Shown in pieces: positions 43,455 to 52,964 of a stretch of DNA of 64,000 nucleotides (its first letter is position 1; every line of letters starts with the position of its first letter). The position numbers were made by a program, and so were the translations under genes. The notes under the pieces were generated by a model. The model was not told the origin of the DNA. It saw only the letters and a program-made list of their open reading frames with translations, and did not search any database. Source of the stretch: Spirochaetaceae bacterium (GTDB lineage: Bacteria; Spirochaetota; Spirochaetia; WTKD01); assembly GCA_011524535.1 (NCBI GenBank), contig WTKD01000003.1:1-64000 (forward strand), written 5' to 3'.

Positions 43455-46154
43455 TCAAAAAAAGTCAGCATCAATAGAAAAAATGTAATCAACCCCACGC
43501 CCCTCAATCTTACCAGGGTTGATATTGCCCGTCTCCCACACCAAGCCATCTGTTTCATCTATAGAAAATCTTTTTCCAATATAAAATCTAAATGGCAATT
43601 GCGGTGTAAGCAATCGTATTCCAGCACCAATGGTAAATTGCATGTCAGACCATTTAATTTTTGTGAAATCTTCCCTGGATTCCCATAACCCGGCAACTTC
43701 GAAAAAAGTAGTGAAATCCAAAAGAGTTTCTACTATAGGCATTCTCAATTCCAGAAAACTGTTCCATCGGACATAGCCATCACCACTCGATGGCCATCCA
43801 CGCGCATTGTATATTCCGTTTAGAGAAAGAAGTTCTCGAGATAACGCGCCCTCAGTTTCTTCATTTCCCCCGTTAGGGTAGTACAATGTGGGCAAAATTA
43901 CGTCAAAAGTGCTTTGAACTGCAAGAACACCTTTCCAGGACCAGCTATCCGTCACTGGGAGATCAAATACAGTGTGGTAATAATCTCCTCGGGTTGTCAA
44001 TGTTATGAAAGATCGATCACCCTGTAAAATTCCTCCGGTCAATCTATACGATTGTTTTATGTAGTAACCAGATGAGGGATTGTATCGTATATCTCTATTG
44101 TCTAATTCAAGACTTAGAGTTATGTTATTCACAACGCCGGTCTTGCCTAATGCTTCCCTCAGTTGGGGGTTGTATGGTCTATCTTGGGTTACGTCGTAAT
44201 ATATCCATTCAAGAAAAAGCCCATAACTTACTCTGGGGACGAGAAGTCCTATCGGTGTTCGTAATGCATAGGCTATGGAAGGGGAAAAGGAAAGTGTATA
44301 GAGGCCATAATTCATATCTGTCAAAGAACTACTGACTTTCCTTAAATCTTTGGCATGTTGGTAATCAGTTACTAGATCATACGTCGAAATATCTTGATCT
44401 GAAGGCACAGTAGGAAATTTATCCCCAGCGGAATATGCTATTCCATTTAGGGCGGTGTCTTCTGAGAATACGTATTCGCCAGTAAATGGGTCTGGAAATT
44501 CTCCTAAGTATGGTGGCACTTGATCTTGTGCGGTAGTATTAATGCTGCGATGATTAAAAGACACTGAGACACCAACCGTGATCGGAAAGCTGTCGATGTA
44601 AGCTGTAGAAAAGCTGGTAGTTAAGATTTGACTTTGACTAGAAAGCTTAGTGTTAATTGAGGCTTGATATCCTAACCCTAGAAAGTTTATATCGGATATA
44701 CCTAGAGTCAAAGAAAGGGGGAAAGGAGAATTAAGAGTATATCCAATACCGCCTTGTAGCGAAATGGTATTTTTTTCTTCAACCGTTATTACGATGTCTA
44801 CCAATCCCTCGGCTTCTCCAACAGGAGTACGGACATCAATATTGGAAAAATACTTTAAGTTTGCAAGGTTGTAATATGTTTGACGGAGTTCTCTTGTGCT
44901 AAAGACAGCACCGATATCCTGTGTTATTTCCCGAAATATAACGGTGTCATCCGTTTTTTCATTTCCAATAAGTACAATATTGGAAACGTGCGCCCTTTTA
45001 CGTTCATTTATTCTAATCCTATACAAGACATACTGACCCTCTCGTCTACTTTGTGGATCTATTTCGCTGAACACATATCCATTACTCTTATACGCGTCTA
45101 CCAAAAGATTAACATCTGATGTGAGTGCAATTTCATTGAGAACATCTCCTTCTTCTAAAGAAATGAATGCAGATAGTTCGTCCTCAGAAAAAATTACGTT
45201 ACCCTCAAATTCAATACTTCCAAAACGAAACTGACTTCCTTCTTCTAGGTATATATTTAACGTGAGCAATGTTCGTTGAGTTTCCTCTTCAAGGGCTTCT
45301 GTAACAACTGTGTCTACAATCTTGGCGTCTATATATCCTTCTGATCGATAAAAATTAACAATTTTTTGTTTGTCAGCTTCAAATACTCTTTCTCGATATG
45401 TTCCAGCGCTAAAAAAACCTCGTTCTCGAGTTTCCATAACATTAAGTATTCTATTTGTAGCAATTTTTTCTGTGCCATAGATGAGTATCTTATCTACAAC
45501 GAATTCTCGCCCTTCGGAAATCAAAATAATAACATCTGTTTCTTCCGATTCGATACTAACTGTACTGTTGAGAAATCCTTTACTTTTGAGGAGCTGGGAA
45601 ACTAGTTGTTCGTCTTCGCGTAATTGGGTTATAGTTAGGAAATCACCCACCTTTATTTTCATGGCGTTTAAGATTTCTTGCCTTGATAATCGTATGTTTC
45701 CTTCAACAGTAATGTTGGTAATTACTGGTCTTTCTTTTACGGTGAAGGTTAGCAGAACAGATTCCCTACTACCTTCGAATTCCTCCGCACTTGGAATTAT
45801 TTCCAAGAAGAAGTCTAATGCATATAGTTTACTTTGCAAGGCGAAAAAAGCCTCTTCGGTGAAAGGAATACCTATATATTCATCCAAAATTGGTTTTAAT
45901 TCTTGAAAATCTATTGTTTCTAGACCGAGAATTCTTATTTCTTCTATTTCTTTATCGAGATACCAAGAATCTTCTTGTGCAAAAATGTGCGTAGTAATCC
46001 CCAAGCAAATGAGTAATATAAGAATAAATAGCAATCTTGAAGCAAGGAATGGTGAAGAAAAAACAGTAAAAAAGTTTCTGTGCTTCGATGGTTTTGTCTT
46101 GTACACACGATACATGCTTGAAAGTGATGAAGACCGTTTATTCTTAGAGCACAT
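43455..46154 (-). CDS. bamA: Outer-membrane protein assembly factor BamA
   Basis: Inserts beta-barrel proteins into the outer membrane. It has 899 residues from the chosen start. After a signal-anchor region (about 35-58, ending THIFAQ) come five POTRA domains (for example ILGLETIDFQELK; ITVEGNIRLSRQEILNAMK; ISNIVLIGNEKTDDTVIFRE-type repeats) and a C-terminal barrel ending in phenylalanine (IFSIDADFF), the usual insertion signal. The start MCSKNKRSSS is chosen because a promoter lies 5 bases upstream. It gives an unusually long signal n-region of about 35 residues; the ATG 13 codons later would shorten it. Confidence 0.92.
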   Translation of the reverse strand: MCSKNKRSSSLSSMYRVYKTKPSKHRNFFTVFSSPFLASRLLFILILLICLGITTHIFAQEDSWYLDKEIEEIRILGLETIDFQELKPILDEYIGIPFTEEAFFALQSKLYALDFFLEIIPSAEEFEGSRESVLLTFTVKERPVITNITVEGNIRLSRQEILNAMKIKVGDFLTITQLREDEQLVSQLLKSKGFLNSTVSIESEETDVIILISEGREFVVDKILIYGTEKIATNRILNVMETRERGFFSAGTYRERVFEADKQKIVNFYRSEGYIDAKIVDTVVTEALEEETQRTLLTLNIYLEEGSQFRFGSIEFEGNVIFSEDELSAFISLEEGDVLNEIALTSDVNLLVDAYKSNGYVFSEIDPQSRREGQYVLYRIRINERKRAHVSNIVLIGNEKTDDTVIFREITQDIGAVFSTRELRQTYYNLANLKYFSNIDVRTPVGEAEGLVDIVITVEEKNTISLQGGIGYTLNSPFPLSLTLGISDINFLGLGYQASINTKLSSQSQILTTSFSTAYIDSFPITVGVSVSFNHRSINTTAQDQVPPYLGEFPDPFTGEYVFSEDTALNGIAYSAGDKFPTVPSDQDISTYDLVTDYQHAKDLRKVSSSLTDMNYGLYTLSFSPSIAYALRTPIGLLVPRVSYGLFLEWIYYDVTQDRPYNPQLREALGKTGVVNNITLSLELDNRDIRYNPSSGYYIKQSYRLTGGILQGDRSFITLTTRGDYYHTVFDLPVTDSWSWKGVLAVQSTFDVILPTLYYPNGGNEETEGALSRELLSLNGIYNARGWPSSGDGYVRWNSFLELRMPIVETLLDFTTFFEVAGLWESREDFTKIKWSDMQFTIGAGIRLLTPQLPFRFYIGKRFSIDETDGLVWETGNINPGKIEGRGVDYIFSIDADFF

Positions 46155-46159
46155 AAAAA

Positions 46160-46188
46160 ATAGTAATAAGCAAATGAGAAAGAAACAA
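46160..46188 (-). promoter_or_regulatory. bamA promoter, leaderless type
   Basis: On the minus strand the -35 box TTGTTT (46183-46188) and the -10 box TACTAT (46160-46165) are 17 bases apart. Five Ts separate the -10 box from the ATG at 46154. No ribosome binding site is present. Confidence 0.6.
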
Positions 46189-46482
46189 GCCACACCAGGA
46201 GAGGGGCTTTATGGACGTCATCGGTGTCTGGAATGAAAAACGATAGAACGTTTGAACATATGTAAATTGTGTGCAAAAATAACGGAATTCCTTCATCTTT
46301 CTACATAACCAATGAAAAAAACAGTGGTTACATATTTTATACCAACGTGAATCCTCTATTCCTTGGCGTTTAGATATTGTGTTAGTGATACTGTGCGATA
46401 GGCAAATGTGCATTAATGTTTTCATCAGTCAAGAAGATCGGATATGCATATCTCCTTGGCCTTCATTAGTAGGTTGTGGATA
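46189..46482. other. Intergenic region between the lipoprotein gene and bamA
   Basis: No gene is visible. It contains a perfect 12-bp palindrome, GATATGCATATC (46441-46452), a stem TAACCA/TGGTTA around an A-rich loop near 46305-46330, and a short ATACTA/TAGTAT hairpin over the lipoprotein stop codon (46480-46494). These may end the upstream transcript. None is followed by a strong T-run. Confidence 0.45.
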
Positions 46483-47061
46483 CTATTCTAGTATAGAGTA
46501 TTGTGGAGATCTATAGAATACCTGGGGAGCATAGATTTCCTCATCTCCTTCTTCATACGAGAAATAGAACAAAAATCTATCCAGATTCGATTGTTCGAAA
46601 TCAATTTTTACAATAGGGTCGTAGTAATCGGTTGTCCCTGCTCGTAATTTGTATTCGTCTCCACTTTCTACATATTTCTTGCCATTATTGTCCGTGATGA
46701 TTGCAGAAAGTAACTGTAATGTGAAGATGGAACCTTGTATTGATTCTATCGAGTATATTGAAGAAAAATACTTTCCATAGGCATTAGCCCCAAGCAATTG
46801 AACAGCACCAGCATAGTATGCCGTTTGTAATGTGAATACCATAAGAGCGGTGTCTATTTTTATTGTTATTTCTTCGAAAATTGGATCGTTCAAAGAACCA
46901 TCTAAAATCCAGATACCCATGTAATCTTCTTTTAGTATAGGGTTGATTATATTTGATTCTTCCGAAAAATCATCGAGTTCATTATCAACTGAAACACAAC
47001 CGAGGCAGACGTATATACAAAATGCAAGAATTGAAACTAGTGAATTCTTGTAAATATTCAC
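46483..47061 (-). CDS. Putative lipoprotein between tamB and bamA
   Basis: The 192-residue protein starts at GTG. Its signal sequence ends YVCLGCVS, a good lipobox with cysteine at about residue 22. The mature part contains YMGIWILDGS and repeated aromatic strands (GKYFSSIYSIESIQGSIFTLQLLSA), a pattern like small lipocalin/LipL-type beta proteins. I do not recognise the family. TATTAT preceded by TTTACA at 18 bases could be its promoter, giving a leader of about 30 bases. It separates tamB from bamA, which are adjacent in Treponema as far as I recall. Confidence 0.65.
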   Translation of the reverse strand: MNIYKNSLVSILAFCIYVCLGCVSVDNELDDFSEESNIINPILKEDYMGIWILDGSLNDPIFEEITIKIDTALMVFTLQTAYYAGAVQLLGANAYGKYFSSIYSIESIQGSIFTLQLLSAIITDNNGKKYVESGDEYKLRAGTTDYYDPIVKIDFEQSNLDRFLFYFSYEEGDEEIYAPQVFYRSPQYSILE

Positions 47062-47162
47062 ATTTATTTTTTCGGTTTATTGTAAATAATACTTAATGAG
47101 CTGGACGGTTGTAAATAGTCTTGCATTAGATTTTTTTAAAAGCCCTGGAAGAATTCAATCGG

Positions 47163-50100
47163 CTATTCTAGGCTGAAATCCCAAGAAAAGCCTACTTCTT
47201 GGCTTCTTATAAATTCTTGATCTGAAGATGTTGGAAAAATCCTCCAATCTAGTAAATAGAGCGGGGTTTGTAGGGCAAAGTGTATTTCGGTAAAAAGATC
47301 GAGATTGCCTTGACTAGCATAGAGGTTCTCTTTTTCTCTGAGATGCAAGAAGGCTTCCGCATATAAATAATCCGTAATACTATTACCAATGGTAAAATAG
47401 GCATTGTGAAAAATGGTGCTCAGAACGGTATTAACTGCATTTCTATTGAGAGATGTTCGAGTCTGATCTAGAGCGTATAATTGATATGCAAGATTCGGAA
47501 TAATAGAAAAACGGAAATCGAGGGTATCAACCCCAAGTTCTGTCCGTATATAATCCAGAGCCTCTGATGTTCCTGATGGAGAACCGTTTAATAAGACGGT
47601 ATCTAGGAATCCAAATAGGTTATAGAGACTATTTGAATTGTCTATATCATCATCTAGTCCAATACTGGCTAGTAGTTCTGGTCCTGAAATATCTGAATTT
47701 GAGCTTAGTTGAGGTGAATAGGTTATGAGAGGTTCTTGGAGAGCTGTTAAGAAAATGGATGTGTTCTGGCCATTGATAAACTCTTGAGATACACCAACGT
47801 GTGAAACAAGAATCTCAAGCTCATTTTGCCTATCGACGAACTGTATATTTCCTTCGCGTAGCCGGAACAAGCGATTAAAATAGACGATATCTCCACTCCT
47901 GATAGCCAGATTACCATCTACTCGAAATTTCCCGGTGGCATTATTTCTTGTAAGGTGCAATGCTTGGTTTTTATATGCGACCATACGTAGTATGGGGGAA
48001 TCATTAAATGGCCAAACAAATCGCACAGAATCTCCAGCGAGAATAGTTAAATCAAGCGAATCTACAACAAAAGGGTCTCCATCTAAAATGAGTGAGAATT
48101 CAGCGTTATCAACTTTTATACCTCCCGTAAAATTGATGGTGTCTGGACCACCTGATATCTGTACTTCTCCTCTGGCAAATCCATCAGCATAAATGGGAGC
48201 AAAGAGGTATTTGATATGTATTCCGTTTGGATCATCGGATTTGATGTCCATCCTGTAGTATTTTAGCTCGTTATCATCAAGAAAAAATTCTGCAGCGAAA
48301 AAAGCCGATCCTTTTCCATTTACGAGGTAAAATTCGGGGATAAATACTCTATTATTGTCGAATACTATCTCGATATTGGCTGGTCCTAGAGCTTCTGGTG
48401 AAAAGATTGTAGTTCCGCGTACTCCGTTAACGCTTATTTTTCCAGAAAACACCGGTTCATAATAGAATCCTTCTAGACTAAGAGTTCCAGAAGCTATTCC
48501 TTCATGGGCTTCAAACACATCAAAAAAGTTTACGGAATCTAATGATATTACGTTGAGATAATACAATGAAATTGTTCCGTCTAACGCGCCAGAAGACCCT
48601 ACACTGAGTGAAACAGATGCAGAACCAAATGAGTCTGGTGTGTAGATTGCTTCGATTTGTCTAGTTTTTGGTTGATACAGTATTTCTATCGTTTGATTGC
48701 TATCTCGCAGTAGTATGTAGTTTCTGGCGTCGTTGGTGTCAGTGTGTGGAGATTGAATCAAAAAGGTATTGTCTGGTTTTCCCGTTTCAGCATCACTGAC
48801 ACCGATTTGTACGGACATGGGTACTACCGAATGACCAATATTTTGCACAAGGTTCATGATTGGTACGGTTCCATCTATGCTAAGTTGCCGTGTGTTTCTC
48901 GTAAATTCATTCCTTATAGAGGCAAAGCCAGTTAATGAAGTAGAGAGAAAATCATAAGAAATAGTATCGATTGAGATATCGTTGTTTGGAACGGAGAATT
49001 GAGAATCGTATACATTGAGTGTGTCTTCAATAATGGACAGGTTAACATCCCCTGAAAAAGAATTCTCATTTGTAATGTACTTGAGATACATGTCTTCTAG
49101 AAAATACTTACTCTCGTGATCAAATTGAAGTTCTCCCGAAAGGATACCTTCCAAGGTAGGCGAAAATCGTTCTGCTTGTATATTTTGTAACAGCACTTGG
49201 GTTTGATTTTGTGGTGACGATGGATCGGGGCTTATTCGAATTTCTTCATTGCCGCTCCGTAATAGACCAGAAAATCCTTGTCCCGGTAAGCGATATATGC
49301 TTCCTACTAGGGTATCCGATCCCAATCTCCAATGTATGTTTTCTATTTGCAGTGAATCATTTGAAAATGACCCAGAGGCAGTGAATTCTCTGTTTTGTTC
49401 TATATTATGTATACGAACGAAAGGAAGAGCAATTGACCATTCATTATCGGTTATATTGCCTAGAAGAGATGCATCGAGAGTAGAATTCTGGAATGGAGGA
49501 AATGGGCTTGAGAATTTCTCTATTTGTACTGTAAGTGAATTATTCGATTCGGATGCAGCATTGTACTCAATAGTTATAGAACTAGCACCGTATGGTTCCT
49601 CCATGATTTGCAATCTTGTTAATTGATCCGATATCAAACCGTCCAGAGCATATTGATATTGTTCTAAAATCATTGTGCCTGTAATGTCTTGCGAGTCTAG
49701 GTTGTAGGTGAATGAAGCGGAGTATGGGATATCTTGACCAGGAGCCTGTATATGTAATTGATTAGCGGTAAAGATATTGTTTGCGTAGACAAAATCCATA
49801 CTCATTAGGGATTCTTGTCGTAGCAAAACTTCTGCACTAGCTCCTATACTCGGAGTAAGCAAAAGATTGTTGTCGAACCATATATCAGCCTCAAGATTTA
49901 CCATGATTTCGTCTAGTTGGCTGTAATTCAAAAATTCGGAATATTCGCTGTCTCCGTCAAGAAATATCTTTGCGAGTTCCGCTATCGTTTTTCCGCGAAT
50001 ATTATTCGTAGTAAATCTATAGCTGGCAATTTCTTCTATTTCTGCAGGCTCTAATTGAAGTATTTGGTCCTGTGACAATTCAATAAATAGTGAACTATTG

Positions 50101-51485
50101 CTAATTATGTCCTGTGTGGAAAATGATGCATCGATGTTTTCCACAAGCAAATTATTCACAAACAAATCAAAGCCAACAACAGAATAAATGCCCTCCGGCG
50201 ATACGTTGATGTTGAGCATCCCGCTGAAGTTTTGTATATATGGGAGTATGGTAAGCGATTGAGCTTCAAGAATTCCCTCTGCATATCTATCGTTCATACG
50301 CATGGTTCCAGAAAAATTTGCTGAATTTTCTTCAGATTGAGATAGACGAGCATTGTTTATGGTGAGTAAATCTTGGTTTCCAATTGCATCGAGTAAAAGG
50401 ACAGGTTCTTCCTTTGTTTCAGAAGTAAGCGCAAGTATTGTAGAGTATTCAAAGGTATTCAGAGTTCCTTCTGCCTCAATATTTGTAGCAATAGAAAACG
50501 TGGAATCGCTTTCGCCAATGAGCGCTTCTGTCAAATTGAACTGTCGAATCGTGGAAAGCTCGGTAGAGATAGGATTTTCTGTGTCTAAAAGATATCGATT
50601 TGCCTCTAATGCATTTGTCTGCATACGCAAAGACCAAGAATTATCTGGAAAAAACATATTTCCGGAGATCTCAAGTTCATCCGATTGTTCATTATTTCCC
50701 ATAACTTGGAGAGAAGTATCTGTTCCCTGGACACGTAGCCGTTGAGAACTGATTTTGAGGCCTAAGATATCGATTTGTCCAAGGTTGATCTCCATTTCAA
50801 ATTCTTCAAAACCATCAAAAATGGTTGTTTCGAGTTCGCCTGCGACAAATACGGTCAAGAAATCGTTAACTCTTAGATCTACATGCACACTTGAATCTAG
50901 AGCAAATGTATTTTCTTCTTTCGGTGTATAGGAGAAATCTGAAAGCATTCCGTTCCATTGAACATTTTCTTGCTCATATGAATACATGATTTGATCAACG
51001 TATATTCCTGGTGGAGAGAATGGTTCATCTAATGGAGAAGTATTCTCTGCGTCAAAAAGCATTTCTATATCTTGTCTGAGGTCAGTAATTCTTTCGGATA
51101 ATTGATTAAAATCTTCTTCCTCTTCAAGCAGATCAAACGTGATATTTTTTATGTATATGTTTTGGATGATGGGTGATTCTGATCCCAGAAAAAACTGAAA
51201 AACGTTAAATTCTAGGGTCATTCTATCTAACATTGCCATCGCATCTTCTGAACTTTCCCCAAAGGCAACGTTATGCAATGCGATAGAATTTATACTTTGC
51301 AAAGTGATTAATTCATACTGAAATAAATTTTGTATACTACTTGGAATCGCGTCGGTAAATACATCTTCGAGGTATTGGAATCCAAGTGAGGTAGCAAAAA
51401 CAGTGAGGCATGAAAAAAGAAATATGCTCCCTACTAGTAACCAATACTTGTAGGTTTTTTTCTCTATTCTTTTTATAGGTACCAT
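47163..51485 (-). CDS. tamB: TamB-like translocation and assembly module protein (DUF490)
   Basis: A very long (1440-residue) envelope protein that bridges inner and outer membranes and is linked to lipid transport and outer-membrane assembly. It has one N-terminal membrane helix (about 14-34) and then almost only beta strands. The C-terminal DUF490 part contains IRSGDIVYFNRLFRLREGNIQFVDRQNELEI. The start MVPIKRIEKK is chosen because GAGGAAG precedes it; the 64-codon extension runs across the tmk promoter region. Its position upstream of bamA and skp matches Treponema. Confidence 0.88.
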   Translation of the reverse strand: MVPIKRIEKKTYKYWLLVGSIFLFSCLTVFATSLGFQYLEDVFTDAIPSSIQNLFQYELITLQSINSIALHNVAFGESSEDAMAMLDRMTLEFNVFQFFLGSESPIIQNIYIKNITFDLLEEEEDFNQLSERITDLRQDIEMLFDAENTSPLDEPFSPPGIYVDQIMYSYEQENVQWNGMLSDFSYTPKEENTFALDSSVHVDLRVNDFLTVFVAGELETTIFDGFEEFEMEINLGQIDILGLKISSQRLRVQGTDTSLQVMGNNEQSDELEISGNMFFPDNSWSLRMQTNALEANRYLLDTENPISTELSTIRQFNLTEALIGESDSTFSIATNIEAEGTLNTFEYSTILALTSETKEEPVLLLDAIGNQDLLTINNARLSQSEENSANFSGTMRMNDRYAEGILEAQSLTILPYIQNFSGMLNINVSPEGIYSVVGFDLFVNNLLVENIDASFSTQDIISNSSLFIELSQDQILQLEPAEIEEIASYRFTTNNIRGKTIAELAKIFLDGDSEYSEFLNYSQLDEIMVNLEADIWFDNNLLLTPSIGASAEVLLRQESLMSMDFVYANNIFTANQLHIQAPGQDIPYSASFTYNLDSQDITGTMILEQYQYALDGLISDQLTRLQIMEEPYGASSITIEYNAASESNNSLTVQIEKFSSPFPPFQNSTLDASLLGNITDNEWSIALPFVRIHNIEQNREFTASGSFSNDSLQIENIHWRLGSDTLVGSIYRLPGQGFSGLLRSGNEEIRISPDPSSPQNQTQVLLQNIQAERFSPTLEGILSGELQFDHESKYFLEDMYLKYITNENSFSGDVNLSIIEDTLNVYDSQFSVPNNDISIDTISYDFLSTSLTGFASIRNEFTRNTRQLSIDGTVPIMNLVQNIGHSVVPMSVQIGVSDAETGKPDNTFLIQSPHTDTNDARNYILLRDSNQTIEILYQPKTRQIEAIYTPDSFGSASVSLSVGSSGALDGTISLYYLNVISLDSVNFFDVFEAHEGIASGTLSLEGFYYEPVFSGKISVNGVRGTTIFSPEALGPANIEIVFDNNRVFIPEFYLVNGKGSAFFAAEFFLDDNELKYYRMDIKSDDPNGIHIKYLFAPIYADGFARGEVQISGGPDTINFTGGIKVDNAEFSLILDGDPFVVDSLDLTILAGDSVRFVWPFNDSPILRMVAYKNQALHLTRNNATGKFRVDGNLAIRSGDIVYFNRLFRLREGNIQFVDRQNELEILVSHVGVSQEFINGQNTSIFLTALQEPLITYSPQLSSNSDISGPELLASIGLDDDIDNSNSLYNLFGFLDTVLLNGSPSGTSEALDYIRTELGVDTLDFRFSIIPNLAYQLYALDQTRTSLNRNAVNTVLSTIFHNAYFTIGNSITDYLYAEAFLHLREKENLYASQGNLDLFTEIHFALQTPLYLLDWRIFPTSSDQEFIRSQEVGFSWDFSLE

Positions 51486-51560
51486 ATCTTCCTCAATGAG
51501 CTTAAATTTACAACATAAGCGCATTTTCGACATAACAATTATAACAGCGATGTAGTTACG

Positions 51561-51590
51561 TTGACCATAGAGACCATAACGACTGACAAT
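51561..51590 (+). promoter_or_regulatory. tmk promoter, leaderless type
   Basis: The -35 box TTGACC (51561-51566) and the -10 box GACAAT (51585-51590) are 18 bases apart. The ATG follows the -10 box by 5 bases. No ribosome binding site is visible. The region also serves the divergent tamB. Confidence 0.5.
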
Positions 51591-51595
51591 GTAGT

Positions 51596-52219
51596 ATGCC
51601 ATTCGTATTTCCAAAGGATCAACCGATAGCAAAGAACATGATTGTCCTTGAAGGAATCGACGGTGCAGGAAAATCACAACTTACCCGAGCATTGAGTACA
51701 AAGACAGTACGCGGAACATCAATTTTTACAACGCAGGAACCGACGGATGGTCTAATAGGAACATTGTTAAGAAAATATCTAGATTCAAGTTCTCATTTAT
51801 TTTCTCCTAGGACAGCAGCCTATTTGTTTGCTGCTGATCGATACGAACATTTGCACGGTTCAGACGGTATTCTTTCTAAAAACGATACTTCATATGTTCT
51901 CATTGATCGGTACATCTTTTCTTCTTTTGCCTACCAAGGGTTGAATGTAGGTTATAAGGTTCTCTGGGATCTCAACAGGGAATTCCCTTTTCCAGAAACG
52001 TTGATATATCTCGATCTGCCAATCGAAGTTGCCTGGCAACGAATACGAAAGAATAGAATGGCAAAGGATCATTTTGAGACGATAGCGTTGTTGGAGAAAA
52101 TAAAAGAACGATATGAAGAGATTCTACGCTTATTGGAAGATAGCGAGGTAAATATTCTCCGTATACAAGCAGATATTCCTCCAGAAAGACTGGCCGAAGT
52201 GGTTATACAAGCATTATAA
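51596..52219 (+). CDS. tmk: Thymidylate kinase
   Basis: Phosphorylates dTMP to dTDP. It has 207 residues from this ATG. The P-loop is VLEGIDGAGKSQLT (about 17-30), the DRY-type motif is VLIDRYIFSSFAYQG (about 100-114), and DLPIEVAWQRIRKNRM lies in the lid region. The first ATG adds 14 residues before the canonical MIVLEGIDG; it is chosen for its fit to the promoter, but 51638 is possible. The next gene follows after 17 bases. Confidence 0.93.
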   Translation: MPFVFPKDQPIAKNMIVLEGIDGAGKSQLTRALSTKTVRGTSIFTTQEPTDGLIGTLLRKYLDSSSHLFSPRTAAYLFAADRYEHLHGSDGILSKNDTSYVLIDRYIFSSFAYQGLNVGYKVLWDLNREFPFPETLIYLDLPIEVAWQRIRKNRMAKDHFETIALLEKIKERYEEILRLLEDSEVNILRIQADIPPERLAEVVIQAL

Positions 52220-52236
52220 ACTGTCGAAACAGTAAT

Positions 52237-52848
52237 ATGCGGCGGATATTCTCTTTGTGGGCAATCTTTCTTATTTTTTTGACAACAGATAATTCGTCAG
52301 TACACGCGTATAGATTGATATACAAAGAACAATTATATGAATTGTATCACGTTCATCTATACCAGCATCCAACAAGAATAGCAGAAAATATTTATTATCT
52401 AGAGCAGGTTCTGCGTGCAGATTTTGCGAATCCACTCTATGCATTGGCGCGAATAACTACAAAAAAAGAATGGGAATGGTATCGTCATTTGTTTATGATG
52501 CATGTAAATCTGAAACTTGTTGAATTATATTTGCGCTGGGGAAGTAAATACATGAAATTTGAGGCCTATTTTTACAATTATCCGTGGAAACGTCAGAATC
52601 TTGAGAGTTTGGAGAAGGCAGAATCATTGTTTCGGTTTGCAACGGTGTATTGGGAAGAAGCCTTGGATTATTCCGACCGAGCGAAGGATACTAGATATTT
52701 GCATCTTCAAGACATTCAAAATTGGGAAGATGAACATGCACGTATTCAAAATGGAGACCTCGATTACGATTTCATTATCAATAGCCATCTTGAAAAATTA
52801 AAGAATGTGCGTGAGGCTTTCGAAGAAATGGACGCATCCACATATTAA
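52237..52848 (+). CDS. Exported protein of unknown function downstream of tmk
   Basis: The 203-residue protein has a signal peptide (MRRIFSLWAIFLIFLTTDNSSVHA) and a helical mature part rich in aromatic and charged residues, including WEWYRHLFMMHVNLKLVELYLRWGSKYMKFEAYFYNYPWKRQN. The family looks like a conserved spirochaetal exported protein associated with tmk, but I cannot name a function. It is followed by a bidirectional terminator. Confidence 0.65.
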   Translation: MRRIFSLWAIFLIFLTTDNSSVHAYRLIYKEQLYELYHVHLYQHPTRIAENIYYLEQVLRADFANPLYALARITTKKEWEWYRHLFMMHVNLKLVELYLRWGSKYMKFEAYFYNYPWKRQNLESLEKAESLFRFATVYWEEALDYSDRAKDTRYLHLQDIQNWEDEHARIQNGDLDYDFIINSHLEKLKNVREAFEEMDASTY

Positions 52849-52902
52849 TACATGAAAAGATCCTCTGTGTTCATGCTCTTATTTTTAAAAGGATGTTCAT
52901 TG

Positions 52903-52956
52903 CAATAAAAAGTTGCGTAGAGCCTTACAAATCATGAAGTAGCCGCAATTTTATTG
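52903..52956. terminator. Bidirectional terminator between the tmk operon and queA
   Basis: The arms CAATAAAAAGTTGCG (52903-52917) and CGCAATTTTATTG (52944-52956) pair over 13 positions with small bulges, around a 26-base loop. The gap lies between convergent genes, and each strand reads into A/T-rich sequence. Confidence 0.55.
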
Positions 52957-52964
52957 TTATGGCA

